A stretch of DNA of 64,000 nt from contig JAVGWX010000009.1 of NCBI GenBank assembly GCA_036924085.1, positions 58,630,331 to 58,694,330 of the forward strand, read 5' to 3'. Position numbers and translations under genes: made by a program. How positions within the stretch are numbered: the first letter of the stretch is position 1; each line of letters begins with the position of its first letter. The DNA is from Ariolimax columbianus (taxonomy: Eukaryota; Mollusca; Gastropoda; Stylommatophora; Arionidae). The notes beneath the pieces were generated by a model. It was not told where the DNA came from. It did not search any database and was given only the letters and a program-made list of their open reading frames with translations. Shown one piece after another: positions 24,601 through 35,229 of the stretch.

Positions 24601-24625
24601 AAAGAAGAAAACAATGTCTCCAGAC

Positions 24626-25068
<443 letters not shown>

Positions 25069-25237
25069 AAGAATGATAGGACGAGAGTGAGGGATCGAGT
25101 GAGAATGAGAGCCAAAGAGTGTGAAAGTGAAAATATGTTTGACTGTGAGAAAAGGAACAGGGGTATAAAGAGAGGAAGTGAGGGAGGGCGAAAGAGAGCT
25201 TATCAATTAATCAATCTATCGTATCTGTCCAGCTCTA

Positions 25238-25640
25238 CCTTGTCTTGCCTTAACTTAACGTCTTTATATTGGTTTAGAAGACTCTGCAGAGTCTGTACAC
25301 AACCAGTTTAATTTATATTTCATTGCTCCAAAAGCTATGCGCATACAATCTATCCTTAAATGTATTAGTTGTCTTTGCCACCACTACTTCTTGTGGCAAA
25401 ACATTCCAGGCATTCACCACTCTATTGACTAAAAAAACATTTCCTTATTTCTAATCTGGACCTTTCTTTAGTTAATGTGTAGCTATGCCGTCTTGTTCTT
25501 GTTGGTGATTCTATTTTGAAAAAAACTTGTTGGTCTTATGTATCCGTTCCTTTGAACTTATGAACCTGTATTAAGTCACCTTGAATTCTTCTCTTTTCTA
25601 GACACTGTAGGCCGATTTTTTTCTCAAAACTGTAATTGTG
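25238..25640 (-). repeat. CR1-like LINE 3' end
   Basis: Same terminus as at 5840 (TTAACTTAACGTCTTTATA), followed in reverse by the KCFFSQ.VVNAWNVLPQEVVV-like C-terminal coding signature near 25380-25450 and more of the C-terminal domain. It may be the 3' end of the CR1-like LINE interrupted by composite A. Confidence 0.7.
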
Positions 25641-26057
25641 GAATCATCTATAAGCTTTGTCGATCTTTATTGTATCTTTTCCATCATGTTTATATCTCAT
25701 CTCGGAAAAAAAGTAAGATGGTCGCTCCTGACTGGCTGCGCTCTCGACTCGCTCCAGTGTTTGGGTCGTTTTCTGCGGTTCGCTAGTTCCTGTTCGGATT
25801 ATAATTCAAGAGTCCTTCATCAGCTGGTATCAAGGACTTTTTTCTGTGGAATTCATGTGCTGTCGTTTTGTTATCTTGTTGTTATGCTGCATCTTGTGCC
25901 TGGCTTAAACCGTGAGAGAACAGTCTACGGTGACGTTGTACATTCCGCTTGACTGCACCACAGAATTCAGCCCAGATTTTCACTACTCAAGGGCCTTCCT
26001 GTTTGGACTTCTTCCTGTCCCCATCCAGCGGAGGCTACACCATACCTCTCCCAATCT
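25641..26057. other. Unassigned sequence next to the CR1-like LINE
   Basis: No supported gene. It lies between two parts of a CR1-like LINE and may be another insertion. Confidence 0.3.
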
Positions 26058-26774
26058 CGTATTCTCATCCCAGAAAGAGGCCCGCTGACCCGAAGGTGGA
26101 CACAATTCAGAGGCCACGGGGGCGGAGCGCGAAGAAACAGGTAGTCAGGCACGGGCAGACTAGAAAAGCCACTACAAACATTTATTAAACACACAAACCT
26201 CGCGGTCCTCATCCAAAGGCTGCGAAGTAATTGGGATACACCTGTAGAGTCTGTATGGATTTTGGTCGACACACTACGTATGAACAATCCTCAGTAATGG
26301 TCGATCATCGCAACGGGTCTTTTACACCTAAGCGAACATTATTATTTTATATCTGCTCTTTGATAAGGACTCCACACCTGTACACCGTACTCCAATCTAG
26401 GTCTACCTAACGCTTTATACAGTTTGACTATCACTTCCTTACTCCACAGTTTAATATTTTTTTTATCATTCCAAACATTGCATTTGTCTTTCTCTGCTAC
26501 TTGGACTTGCTCACTCCCTTTACCTGTAAAGTTTATAATAACCCCTAAGACTCGTTCCTTTTCTATCACTCTAAAATTGTTCTCGCTCATTCTGTAATTA
26601 TGTTGCATATAGGATCTACCCATGTGGATTACTGTATATTTATCTACATTAAACTCCATTTGCCAGTTCACAGACCATTCTTGAATGTTACCTAAATCCG
26701 GCATCAATATATCCACTTGTGCTTTAGATGAAACACTACTGCAAAGTTTTGTGTCATCAGAAAATTTGGGATCC
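26058..26774. repeat. 717-bp target-site duplication, left copy
   Basis: This stretch is repeated at 34132-34848 with a constant offset of 8074 and no indel; all lines I compared are identical, and the encoded peptides are identical. Its boundaries coincide exactly with the two ends of composite A: it ends at GGATCC before the reverse-complemented AAG tail and its other copy starts at the first base after the 5' end. It includes part of a CR1-like RT (minus: QEWSVNWQMEFNVDKYTVIH, LYKALGRPRLEYGVQVWSPY). Confidence 0.9.
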
Positions 26775-26800
26775 TTCTTCTTCTTCTTCTGCGTACACAG

Positions 26801-29800
26801 TCAGACAGTAACCATTATTTTCTCGAAAAAAGCGGCGGTCATCCTGAGACTCTCGCCACTACCATAGAGCTTGTCTTGCAGTTCCACTGGCAATGGCCAC
26901 ATCTGCTCTCTCTGATCCTCGTATGTCGGGCAGTTCTGCAGCAGATGTTCAGTGGTCATTTTACCATTACCGCACGGGCATTCGTCGGTACACCCTATCT
27001 TCAATTTGTTGAAGAGGTGGTACCTCAGTCTGTTGTGGCCAGTGCGAAGTCTGAAGACAACGACCTGCTCTCTTCGGTTCAACTGGTAATAGGCATCGTT
27101 TTTGGTGTAACCAGTATGTTCGGTTTCCCATTTGGACATGTACCTGGCTTTGATAAGCCGTTTTGACTCTTCGTACGTCATACTGGTATCTATTTGTGGT
27201 AGCCTTGCACCTTCTTTTGCCAGTCTGTCTGCCTCCTCGTTGCCTTGGATGTTGCAGTGTGACGGAACCCACTGTACCACTACCCTTTTTGGTGCGGACT
27301 GTTGGCACAGTTTGCAGAGTGCTGCTCTTAAGTCATTAAGCTCAGTGTTTTTCTGGCTTTTTAGCGCTGTGACTACTTCGAGAGCATCTGTCAGCAGGAC
27401 TATATGGCTCTCATTTTCACTGTGTGTTACCATTTCTTCCACTGCCGCCCTCAGTGCCTCTGCCTCTGCTCTGAAATTGCTCGTGTACTTACCAGTAGCG
27501 AATGACAGTGTTATTTTTCTGCCATTTGGTAGGTTCAGGAATGCTCCTGCCCCTCCGTTCTGTGTAGTGTTTGTTACAGAACCGTCGGTGTATGCATGGG
27601 TCCAGTCCATGCTTGGGTAGCTTTTCGTTATGAAGCTTAAGGTAGTGTCTCTCCTTTCTTTTTCGGTCTGGCAGTTTTTGTTTGCAATACCTGGTATATT
27701 TTCTACCACTTCTGGAAATATATCCTGCCTCCAAGTAGGTTTTGGTACAGTAGTGATGGGTTTTGGTGTTGTTAGTGCGTTTATGGGATCTTCGTGCATC
27801 TTTGCTTTGGCTATTTCTGCAAAGTTTCTCCGCTTTAGTTTCCCAGTTCCCAAATTGTTTAGCCTCTGGTACATTGGATGGTCCGTCAGTCTTCGGAGTT
27901 TCTCTGACTGCAGCTGGGCTCTGCAGTCTCTTCTGTCGGTCATGGATTGCAGTTTTGTAATCTTTTCAAGATCTACAATTGGCGTTGACTTCATGCCACC
28001 AGTTATGATTCTCATGGCTTGGTTTTGAAGTTTGTTAACTTTATCGAAGTTCGCCTTCGCTGCTGTTGTCCATGCCGCGATGCCATACTCGAGAACTGGT
28101 CTCACTCTTCCAGTGTACAGTTTCTTTAGTATGCCTTCGTCTGCTCCCCAGCTTGTGCCAGCAAGTTTCCTCATGATCGCCATTCTTTCTCTGGCTTTCA
28201 TTCGGTTTCTCTCAATCTGACTTTTCCATGTCATGCGCCGATCAAATGTGACTCCCAGATAGGTTGGGTTGTCGTTTGGCTGCAGGATTTTGCCATTTAG
28301 GCTTAATTTGGTACTTTGGGGTTTTAATGAGAGCGAGAATATTGTGCACGTGGTTTTCTCCTCGTTTATTTTGACCAGCCATGAGTTCGCCCACTCTTCC
28401 AGCGATGTTAGGGCCGTTTGCATCCGATTTCTTGCTATGGTGAGATTCTTTTCAGAGGTCCACATAGCCAGATCGTCTGCAAACATTGAGCTATGGACTC
28501 TTCTTGGTATATTCTCTGTAATATCGTTTATATATACCAGGAAGAGTGTGGGTGACAGTACTCCCCCTTGGGGTACTCCCTGCTCGAGTGTCACCTTTTT
28601 GCTCATCTGCCCTTGTACTTGGACTCTGGCCGTTCTTTGTTTGAGGTAGTGGTTGATCCACTTGTACATCTTCCCACAAACATCACTTCTTCTTAGCTTG
28701 ACTCTAAGTCCATCCTTCCAGACTTTGTCAAATGCCTTTTCCAGATCCACCCAAACAGCTACTGTGTGTTTCTGTGCCTGGTAGGCATCTTCTATCTCCT
28801 GGGCTATGAGGATGACCTGGTCCTCAGTGGATCTGTGCTGTCTAAAGCCGGCTTGCTGTGGAATTAGTATTCGTTTTTCTTCCAGATGCCACATCAGTCT
28901 GGTGTTTATCATCCGTTCCATCAGCTTGCCGACACAGCTCAGTAGGCTTATGGGCCTGTATCCATTCGGATCTGTTTTGTCCTTTCCTGTTTTTGGTACT
29001 GGTACCAGTATTGCATCTGTCCATGCCTGGGGTACAATACCCCTTTTCCAGCTTTGGTTCAGGACTGATAGTAGTTTTTCCTTCGCTGTTTGGCCCAGCC
29101 CCATCAGCATTTCGTTTGTTATCCCGTCTTTTCCGGGAGATTTCCTTCTCTTTAGTGTTCTCATAGCCTCTTCCATTTCGCGCATTGTTAGTTTGGCCAT
29201 CATGTGCTCTTCAGGAGCCGTATTTATGTTTTCGTGCCCCTTTAGCTCTTCGCTAATGTCTGTATGCTTATCTGCAGGGACCTCGATGTGGTTTGCTCTG
29301 GCATAGTGATCGACAAAGGCGTTTGCGGCTTTCTTACCTGTGATCAAGTTCTCGCCTTGCTTGATAGTAATTTGTTTATTTGACGGGGTTTCGTCGTTCA
29401 TGGCTCTGACTAGCTTCCATAGCTTGTTCCCTTCTTTGTCCAGGTTTAAACTTTCCGTTTTATTTTTCCAACTTTCTCTTGCTGTTTGCTTGAGAGTGTG
29501 TTTGTACTTCGCCGCGGCGGCTTTGAGGGCGATGTTTGCCTCCACGGATTTTTCTCGTTCTGCCATGTTCCTCGCATTTGTTACTGCATCTTCCACTTTC
29601 TGTAACTCATCATTCCAGTAGGGCTTATAGTTTTTCCTAGCTCCTCTTGGGATGGTTTCAGTGGCGGCTTGCATTATTGCCTTGCTTAGGCTCTCTACCA
29701 TGGGCTTCATTTTGGTGTTTCGTGTGTTGATGGTTTCACACAGCCCATCTGTCAGGATTGCAAATCTGTCCCAGTCGGCTCGTTTGTAATTCCAACGTGG

Positions 29801-30709
29801 GAGCGGTTTTGTTTCCTGTGGGCCTACTTCCATGTCAATGGTTAGCCTGATCGGCCTGTGGTCGCTACCTGCCAGTTGGTTTAGCACCTGGCGGTCTATT
29901 TTATAGTGTATGTCCTGTGTGGAGAAGGCCAAATCTGGAGTCGAGGTGGTATGCCATGTTCTTGAATAGAAGCTAGGGCTATCCTCCGGCCTATTGATTA
30001 GGGAGAGATTTGCATCTATCTCCCAATCTTCCACTTCGTCACCTCTACTGTCTGTGTCAGAGTATCCCCATCTCTCCGAGTGGCTGTTGAAATCTCCAAC
30101 TACTATGCAGTTGGAGTCTCTGACCTCCATACTCGAGAGCGATAGGTCTCTGTTTGGTGGTCCGTACAGATTGAAAATGCGGAGTTTCGTCTCTAGAGCC
30201 ATTATGTCAACTCCTACAATTTCTGCTTGTCCGGTGTGATTGACAGGTACCGCGCTACTCGGTATGCTGTTTCTGGTCAGTATCAGGACCCCTCCTTTGT
30301 GACCTTCTCTATCTAGACGGAAGGTCTGGTATCCTCTGATTGAGAATTTATGGTTATTGTTGAGGTGCGTTTCCTGGATACATGCCACGTCAATCTTACC
30401 TTCATGCAGGTGGTGTGTTAGGGAAAGTTTTTTGTTAATGACTCCCTCCGCATTCCACTGTAGTATTCTGAGGGTCTTGAAGTTTTGGCCAATAGACGTT
30501 ACCCCATAGCCATGTGCCTTGACTCCACGACACATGGGTGGGTGACCACCAGTAGTCAAGGGTGGGCCCCTTCGAGGCGTGAGGCCCGGCGCTATCGCTG
30601 CCTGGCGGGTCTCCTCAGGATGAGCGCCATACGTTTTTCGAATAGGTTGTGCTGCCATCATACTGTGATTTACGTTGCACTGTTTTGTTAGGCTTGCGGC
30701 CCCGTGCAT
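26801..30709 (-). CDS. LINE polyprotein: endonuclease, reverse transcriptase, RNase H (copy A)
   Basis: An intact 1302-residue ORF. Residues about 80-293 form an APE-type endonuclease (QETH, GDFNSH, SDHRP). About 520-880 is the reverse transcriptase (GYRPISLLS, DLEKAFDKVW, GVPQGGVLSPTLF, active site FADD). About 1035-1170 is RNase H with YTDGS, RAEAEAL, TDAL and EEAD carrying the D-E-D-D residues, and a CPCG...EHLLQNC zinc knuckle follows at about 1244-1260. No separate intact ORF1 is present upstream. The domain order fits the I/jockey-like group with RNase H. The start is the first ATG of the open frame; the endonuclease begins about 80 residues later, so a downstream ATG is possible. TDALEVV replaces TDALAVV of copy B. 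The enzyme set looks complete and potentially active. Confidence 0.93.
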   Translation of the reverse strand: MHGAASLTKQCNVNHSMMAAQPIRKTYGAHPEETRQAAIAPGLTPRRGPPLTTGGHPPMCRGVKAHGYGVTSIGQNFKTLRILQWNAEGVINKKLSLTHHLHEGKIDVACIQETHLNNNHKFSIRGYQTFRLDREGHKGGVLILTRNSIPSSAVPVNHTGQAEIVGVDIMALETKLRIFNLYGPPNRDLSLSSMEVRDSNCIVVGDFNSHSERWGYSDTDSRGDEVEDWEIDANLSLINRPEDSPSFYSRTWHTTSTPDLAFSTQDIHYKIDRQVLNQLAGSDHRPIRLTIDMEVGPQETKPLPRWNYKRADWDRFAILTDGLCETINTRNTKMKPMVESLSKAIMQAATETIPRGARKNYKPYWNDELQKVEDAVTNARNMAEREKSVEANIALKAAAAKYKHTLKQTARESWKNKTESLNLDKEGNKLWKLVRAMNDETPSNKQITIKQGENLITGKKAANAFVDHYARANHIEVPADKHTDISEELKGHENINTAPEEHMMAKLTMREMEEAMRTLKRRKSPGKDGITNEMLMGLGQTAKEKLLSVLNQSWKRGIVPQAWTDAILVPVPKTGKDKTDPNGYRPISLLSCVGKLMERMINTRLMWHLEEKRILIPQQAGFRQHRSTEDQVILIAQEIEDAYQAQKHTVAVWVDLEKAFDKVWKDGLRVKLRRSDVCGKMYKWINHYLKQRTARVQVQGQMSKKVTLEQGVPQGGVLSPTLFLVYINDITENIPRRVHSSMFADDLAMWTSEKNLTIARNRMQTALTSLEEWANSWLVKINEEKTTCTIFSLSLKPQSTKLSLNGKILQPNDNPTYLGVTFDRRMTWKSQIERNRMKARERMAIMRKLAGTSWGADEGILKKLYTGRVRPVLEYGIAAWTTAAKANFDKVNKLQNQAMRIITGGMKSTPIVDLEKITKLQSMTDRRDCRAQLQSEKLRRLTDHPMYQRLNNLGTGKLKRRNFAEIAKAKMHEDPINALTTPKPITTVPKPTWRQDIFPEVVENIPGIANKNCQTEKERRDTTLSFITKSYPSMDWTHAYTDGSVTNTTQNGGAGAFLNLPNGRKITLSFATGKYTSNFRAEAEALRAAVEEMVTHSENESHIVLLTDALEVVTALKSQKNTELNDLRAALCKLCQQSAPKRVVVQWVPSHCNIQGNEEADRLAKEGARLPQIDTSMTYEESKRLIKARYMSKWETEHTGYTKNDAYYQLNRREQVVVFRLRTGHNRLRYHLFNKLKIGCTDECPCGNGKMTTEHLLQNCPTYEDQREQMWPLPVELQDKLYGSGESLRMTAAFFEKIMVTV

Positions 30710-31016
30710 CCGATTTCAACAGGCGTTTCTGTAGGGATGCCCTCCTTAGCCTTTGGCTGTCCCCAGCCTATCTGCAAGGCAGCAGTTGTTTACGATCAGA
30801 GTTTTCTCTCCTATGGAAGTTGTCTTACCAGACTATCGAGTCTTCACTACTCGTGTCTATAGGGTGCAATGATGGTATGTGATATATGAGATGGACTGGT
30901 TTACCCGGAAGAGAGGCAGTCCAGTGTGTCTGTATCCCAGGATCGTCACGTCCTGCCAGAAACGTAGCATTTGCATGTGAGTGGGGTATCTCTTTTTCCC
31001 TTTATTTTCTTGGCTT

Positions 31017-31238
31017 CTATGCAGGGATGGTACGCCTAGCATTCCCCGCCACCTGGGGTGTTGACACAGTGGGGCAGGTGTGCAATGTCCGCTGGTCTGC
31101 ATCTCTTCTGCGTCCAGCATGATAGTTATGGCTGATAACGTACAGAGGTAGATATCGTAACCGGAGTGCATTTAGCCAGAGGACAAGCCTGGTAATGTCA
31201 CAGAGATGTTGATCGCCTGGTGTGCGGACAACTCTCAT
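31017..31238 (-). CDS. Small conserved leader ORF (73 aa)
   Basis: Same frame and length as in copy B, with two substitutions. It ends AGRRRDADQR...QVAGNARRT, and that part is also recognisable in the diverged relative at 4255-4490. This conservation could mark an ORF1 remnant, or the frame could simply reflect recent shared ancestry. No domain recognised. Confidence 0.35.
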   Translation of the reverse strand: MRVVRTPGDQHLCDITRLVLWLNALRLRYLPLYVISHNYHAGRRRDADQRTLHTCPTVSTPQVAGNARRTIPA

Positions 31239-31372
31239 GGTCAGTGGTTGAGTCTTGACAGTTCACAGTGTGGTGGCTGCTCTACTGTTTTCGACACCCC
31301 GACCAGGTTCTAAGTCTTTGGTTGGTGTTTTTCGCACCCCATCGCCGGATAGGGTGAGTATCAAGCAGTTTT

Positions 31373-31396
31373 CCGCCCGCTTTGATTTGCGGGCGG
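31373..31396 (-). other. GC hairpin in leader (copy A)
   Basis: CCGCCCGC, an 8-nt loop, then GCGGGCGG: an uninterrupted 8-bp GC stem, conserved with copy B 53557-53580. A second stem, CTGGGG-CTTGCG-CCCCAG type, lies about 40 nt upstream in transcription order. Confidence 0.7.
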
Positions 31397-31417
31397 CAAG
31401 GACCTCTTACTGTGGCT

Positions 31418-31681
31418 CTACCTGATAGGGCTGGGGCGCAAGCCCCAGGTCCCGAGCATGTAGGAGCCTCCCATTGCAGTGGTGCTGAGATTTTGGGCGG
31501 GATTGCGGCTTTCAAGGGTTCGGCCGTAATCCCCCACATGGTAGCCTCGCGCCCTTGGCTTATCAGCCTGGTACGTGAACCAAAGTGTCTGCGGCTCCTC
31601 TCGATTTGAGCTGGTTTTCCGTAGCAACGGCCTGTCATTTGTAGGGTAAAACTGACCTGTCTTCAGATCTATTTCCAGCAC
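31418..31681 (-). CDS. Small leader ORF (87 aa)
   Basis: Open frame shared with copy B (88 aa there), which differs by one in-frame 3-nt indel and a few substitutions. It starts MLEIDLKTGQFYPTND and ends GTWGLRPSPIR, the last part lying over the GC hairpin. No domain is recognised, and translation is unproven. Confidence 0.3.
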   Translation of the reverse strand: MLEIDLKTGQFYPTNDRPLLRKTSSNREEPQTLWFTYQADKPRARGYHVGDYGRTLESRNPAQNLSTTAMGGSYMLGTWGLRPSPIR

Positions 31682-32263
31682 CCGTTCACTATTTGGTCAG
31701 ACGAATTTATTGAGGGCTTTTGTTTGTCAATGACCAGGTATTTGAAATCTGCGGAGTTAAACACGATTTCCGTAGCGTTCTTTCATTTGAGCTGACTTGT
31801 CGTCCGTGAGTCTAATACCAGCGTACGTTCATTATTAGACCCAAACGGCAGTGCTCTCAATTTGTCAATTGTTCTACAGTATTGGCGTGTTCAGTCAAAT
31901 TAAGCCGCAGGTTCCACACCTGGTGGTGCCCTTCCGTCAATTCCCTTAGCGAGATAATCAAGTTTCTTAAAGGGTGGCCCCATAGATTTTCGAGGGTCTA
32001 ATTCCAGCACATGTTCTCTATTAGACCCCACTAAGGTGTACTTTTTGATAGTCATTCTGCAGTATTGGCGTGGTAAGTTAACTTAGGTCTCAGGCTCCAC
32101 TCCTGATAGTGCTCTTCCGTCAATTCCTTTATCAAACACTGGATGCAGACAAAACCGAGCCACAGGGGACATAACCCCAGATTTCTGGGGGTCTAAGTCC
32201 AGCACCAGTTCCATATTAGACTCCAGAAGAGTGGTCTCGGCATGTCAATCATTTCAGTGTTGG

Positions 32264-32287
32264 CCGTGTTGAGTCAAATTAAGCCGC

Positions 32288-32336
<49 letters not shown>

Positions 32337-33503
32337 TTTGCAACCATACTTCCCCCGGAACCCAAACACTTTGGTTTCCCGGAAGCTGCCCGCAGAGTCA
32401 TCGAAGCAACTCCTGCGGATCGCTAGTCGGCATCGTTTATGGTCAGAACTACGACGGTATCTGATCGTCTTCGCGCCTCTGACTTTCGTTCTTGATTAAT
32501 GAAAACATTCTTGACAGATGCTTTCGCAGTAGCTCGTCTTGCGGCGATCCAAGAATTTCACCTCTAACGCCGCAATACGAATGCCCCCGTTTGTCCCTGT
32601 TAATCATTACCTCCAGTTCCGAAAACCAACAAAATAGAACCGAGGTCCTATTCCATTATTCCATGCACCATTATTCAGGCAGCCGAGGCCTGCTTTGAAC
32701 ACTCTAATTTTTTCAAAGTAAACGCGCCGGCCACCCAGGACGCTCAGCGAAGAGCACCCGTGGGAGAGAGCCGGCAGACGGTAGGGCAGGAGACAACGGG
32801 CAGTGAACCGGCGCGAGCCGGACCGCCCGCCTGCGCCTGAGATCCAACTACGAGCTTTTTAACTGCAACAACTTTAATATACGCTATTGGAGCTGGAATT
32901 ACCGCGGCTGCTGGCACCAGACTTGCCCTCCAATAGATCCTCGTTAAAGGGTTTAAAGTGTACTCATTCCAATTACGGGGCCTCGAAAGAGTCCCGTATT
33001 GTTATTTTTCGTCACTACCTCCCCGTGCCGGGAGTGGGTAAGTTGCGCGCCTGCTGCCTTCCTTGGATGTGGTAGCCGTTTCTCATGCTCCCTCTCCGGA
33101 ATCGAACCCTGATTCCCCGTTACCCGTTACAAACATGGTAGGCATGTCACGTACCATCGACATTTGATAGGGCAGACATTTGAAAGATGCGTCGCCGGCA
33201 CATGAGGCCATGCGATCAGCACAAAGTTATCCAGAGTCACCAGTGGGGACGCCGCAACCCCGCGAGGGGAAACGACGATTGGTTTTGAACTAATAAAAGC
33301 GCTCTTTCCGCGAGGGTCGGAGCTTGGTAAGCATGTATTAGCTCTAGAATTGCCACAGTTATCCAAGTAGGATCGTGTCATCTAAGGAACCTCGACTGAT
33401 TTAATGAGCCATTCGCGGTTTCACCGTGAGACAGTGTGAACTTAGACATGCATGGCTTAATCTTTGAGACAAGCATATGACTACTGGCAGGATCAACCAG
33501 ATA
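32264..33503 (-). rRNA. Partial 18S rRNA (5' 1240 nt) captured in composite A
   Basis: It begins with the conserved start (TATCTGGTTGATCCTGCCAG on the minus strand) and runs through the 530-loop (GGTGCCAGCAGCCGCGGTAA), the V4 region and the universal 907 region (GGAATTGACGGAAGG), then stops after GACTCAACACGG where LINE leader begins. The last third of 18S is missing. The retained part looks near-intact, so capture is recent. It is not a working rRNA gene. Confidence 0.97.
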
Positions 33504-34131
33504 TCTGTCGGAGACGTACGTACAGCACACACCGGTCGGCGGAGGAAGGGTGTGTAAAAAGCCTCGCTGGGACGACGGCCGCAGGGACCAACTGACGGGA
33601 CGGACGGTTTGTTCCACCCGTCCCTCACTCCGTCGACCTAGGACCGCCTGACAGGGGCCTCCCACACGCACCAGACGACCGACCGACCGGGCTCGCTCGA
33701 GGAGGGATGGCAGCGCTCTGTGCAGAACGGATCCCAACGACCTCGGCGACGAATTTCACTGGGACTAGAGACACAATTTGGCCTGCCGGCCCTTCTTCTC
33801 CGTAGGGAGAACGCAGGGCCTCGAGGCAACGATTCCTGCTTTCCATTTGCCGGTCACAAGCTCTTTGCGAGAGTCGGACCACCAGCGAGACGTACTGTCG
33901 AGCTCTGCTATAAGCCTTAGATAAATCACCACGGACGGACCACGTTTCCTGATACGGACCAGACTAGCGCACCTCGGTGGAGGAGCCACTACCACAAACC
34001 GCACCCAATTCGCACTACGGGGAAAGGCAGGCGAGCGTTTTCCGCAAGCCCGCGCTATCGCTCCGCCTGGCGGGACTGAGATCGCTTTACGAACACTGGT
34101 TGAAATTGAGTCGCCGCAGCGAGACAACTAC
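33504..34131 (-). other. Putative 5' external transcribed spacer of pre-rRNA (copy A)
   Basis: It lies directly upstream of 18S and is GC-rich, with ACGG/CCGT repeats. It aligns throughout with copy B 50794-51428 apart from a few substitutions and small indels in the repeats. It starts at GTAGTTGTCTCGC, which I infer to be close to the Pol I start site because both inserts begin there. Confidence 0.75.
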
Positions 34132-34848
34132 CGTATTCTCATCCCAGAAAGAGGCCCGCTGACCCGAAGGTGGACACAATTCAGAGGCCACGGGGGCGGA
34201 GCGCGAAGAAACAGGTAGTCAGGCACGGGCAGACTAGAAAAGCCACTACAAACATTTATTAAACACACAAACCTCGCGGTCCTCATCCAAAGGCTGCGAA
34301 GTAATTGGGATACACCTGTAGAGTCTGTATGGATTTTGGTCGACACACTACGTATGAACAATCCTCAGTAATGGTCGATCATCGCAACGGGTCTTTTACA
34401 CCTAAGCGAACATTATTATTTTATATCTGCTCTTTGATAAGGACTCCACACCTGTACACCGTACTCCAATCTAGGTCTACCTAACGCTTTATACAGTTTG
34501 ACTATCACTTCCTTACTCCACAGTTTAATATTTTTTTTATCATTCCAAACATTGCATTTGTCTTTCTCTGCTACTTGGACTTGCTCACTCCCTTTACCTG
34601 TAAAGTTTATAATAACCCCTAAGACTCGTTCCTTTTCTATCACTCTAAAATTGTTCTCGCTCATTCTGTAATTATGTTGCATATAGGATCTACCCATGTG
34701 GATTACTGTATATTTATCTACATTAAACTCCATTTGCCAGTTCACAGACCATTCTTGAATGTTACCTAAATCCGGCATCAATATATCCACTTGTGCTTTA
34801 GATGAAACACTACTGCAAAGTTTTGTGTCATCAGAAAATTTGGGATCC
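34132..34848. repeat. 717-bp target-site duplication, right copy
   Basis: Direct repeat of 26058-26774. It continues without a break into the older CR1-like LINE at 34849 onward, showing that this side is the 5' flank of composite A. Confidence 0.9.
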
Positions 34849-35229
34849 GATATCAATGTTCAAATTATTTATAAATATCAAGAACAAAATGTGTAACTAA
34901 ACTGAACCCTGTGGCATACCACTTGTTATTTCACACCACTAAGAGTACTCTTTATTTATGCCCACTCTCTGCCTTCTTCCCGTTAACCAATTTTCAATTC
35001 AGTTGGCAACTTACCTGCCTATTCGATGTGATTTTAACTTTCTAAATAGTCTTTTATGAGGTATTATATCAAAAGCCTTTGCAAAATATAGATAAACATC
35101 ACCCACTGGCTCCCATTTATTTATCATTTTAGTAACCGCCTCCATGCATTACAATGTTTTCTTTGATTATTGACTATTAACAATTTACAGACTATTGTGA
35201 CAGATTTAGTCTGGGCAGACAAATCTTGT

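Larger units (their letters stand above)
30710..32263 (-). other. Leader of composite A: 18S-like repeats, hairpins, ORF1-like remnant
   Basis: Matches copy B 52669-54240 with small differences. On the plus strand the 18S-like block CTTCCGTCAATTCC recurs near 32312 (true 18S), 32115 and 31931. Between them sit hairpins whose ends are GTCTAA and TTAGAC. Nearer the ORF there is a stretch that aligns with 4255-4490 and a short LLKSD-type reading that matches a dispersed repeat family. Confidence 0.8.
26775..34131 (-). mobile_element. Composite rDNA-LINE retroelement, copy A
   Basis: A 7357-bp unit on the minus strand. In order: 5' spacer 34131-33504, 18S 5' part 33503-32264, leader 32263-30710 with 18S-like repeats and hairpins, ORF 30709-26801, a 10-nt 3' UTR, and an AAG tail at 26775-26790. 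It is flanked by a 717-bp direct repeat of target DNA. Its 5' end is the same nucleotide as in copy B, and the ORF proteins of the two are about 98% identical with about 20 substitutions, so both are recent but separate. I infer target-primed reverse transcription of a pre-rRNA/LINE transcript. Confidence 0.88.

Noticed and set aside
26801..30709. Frames antisense to the LINE ORFs (up to 166 aa)
   Set aside because: Shadow frames that mirror the conserved sense protein and carry no domain.
33127..34127. Open frames across the 18S and spacer on both strands
   Set aside because: Chance frames in GC-rich rRNA sequence; the same positions are open in both copies only because the rRNA is conserved.
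26058..34848. The 717-bp repeats as LTRs of copy A
   Set aside because: They contain coding sequence of an unrelated CR1-like LINE, have no TG...CA ends, and the element ends in a LINE-type AAG tail.
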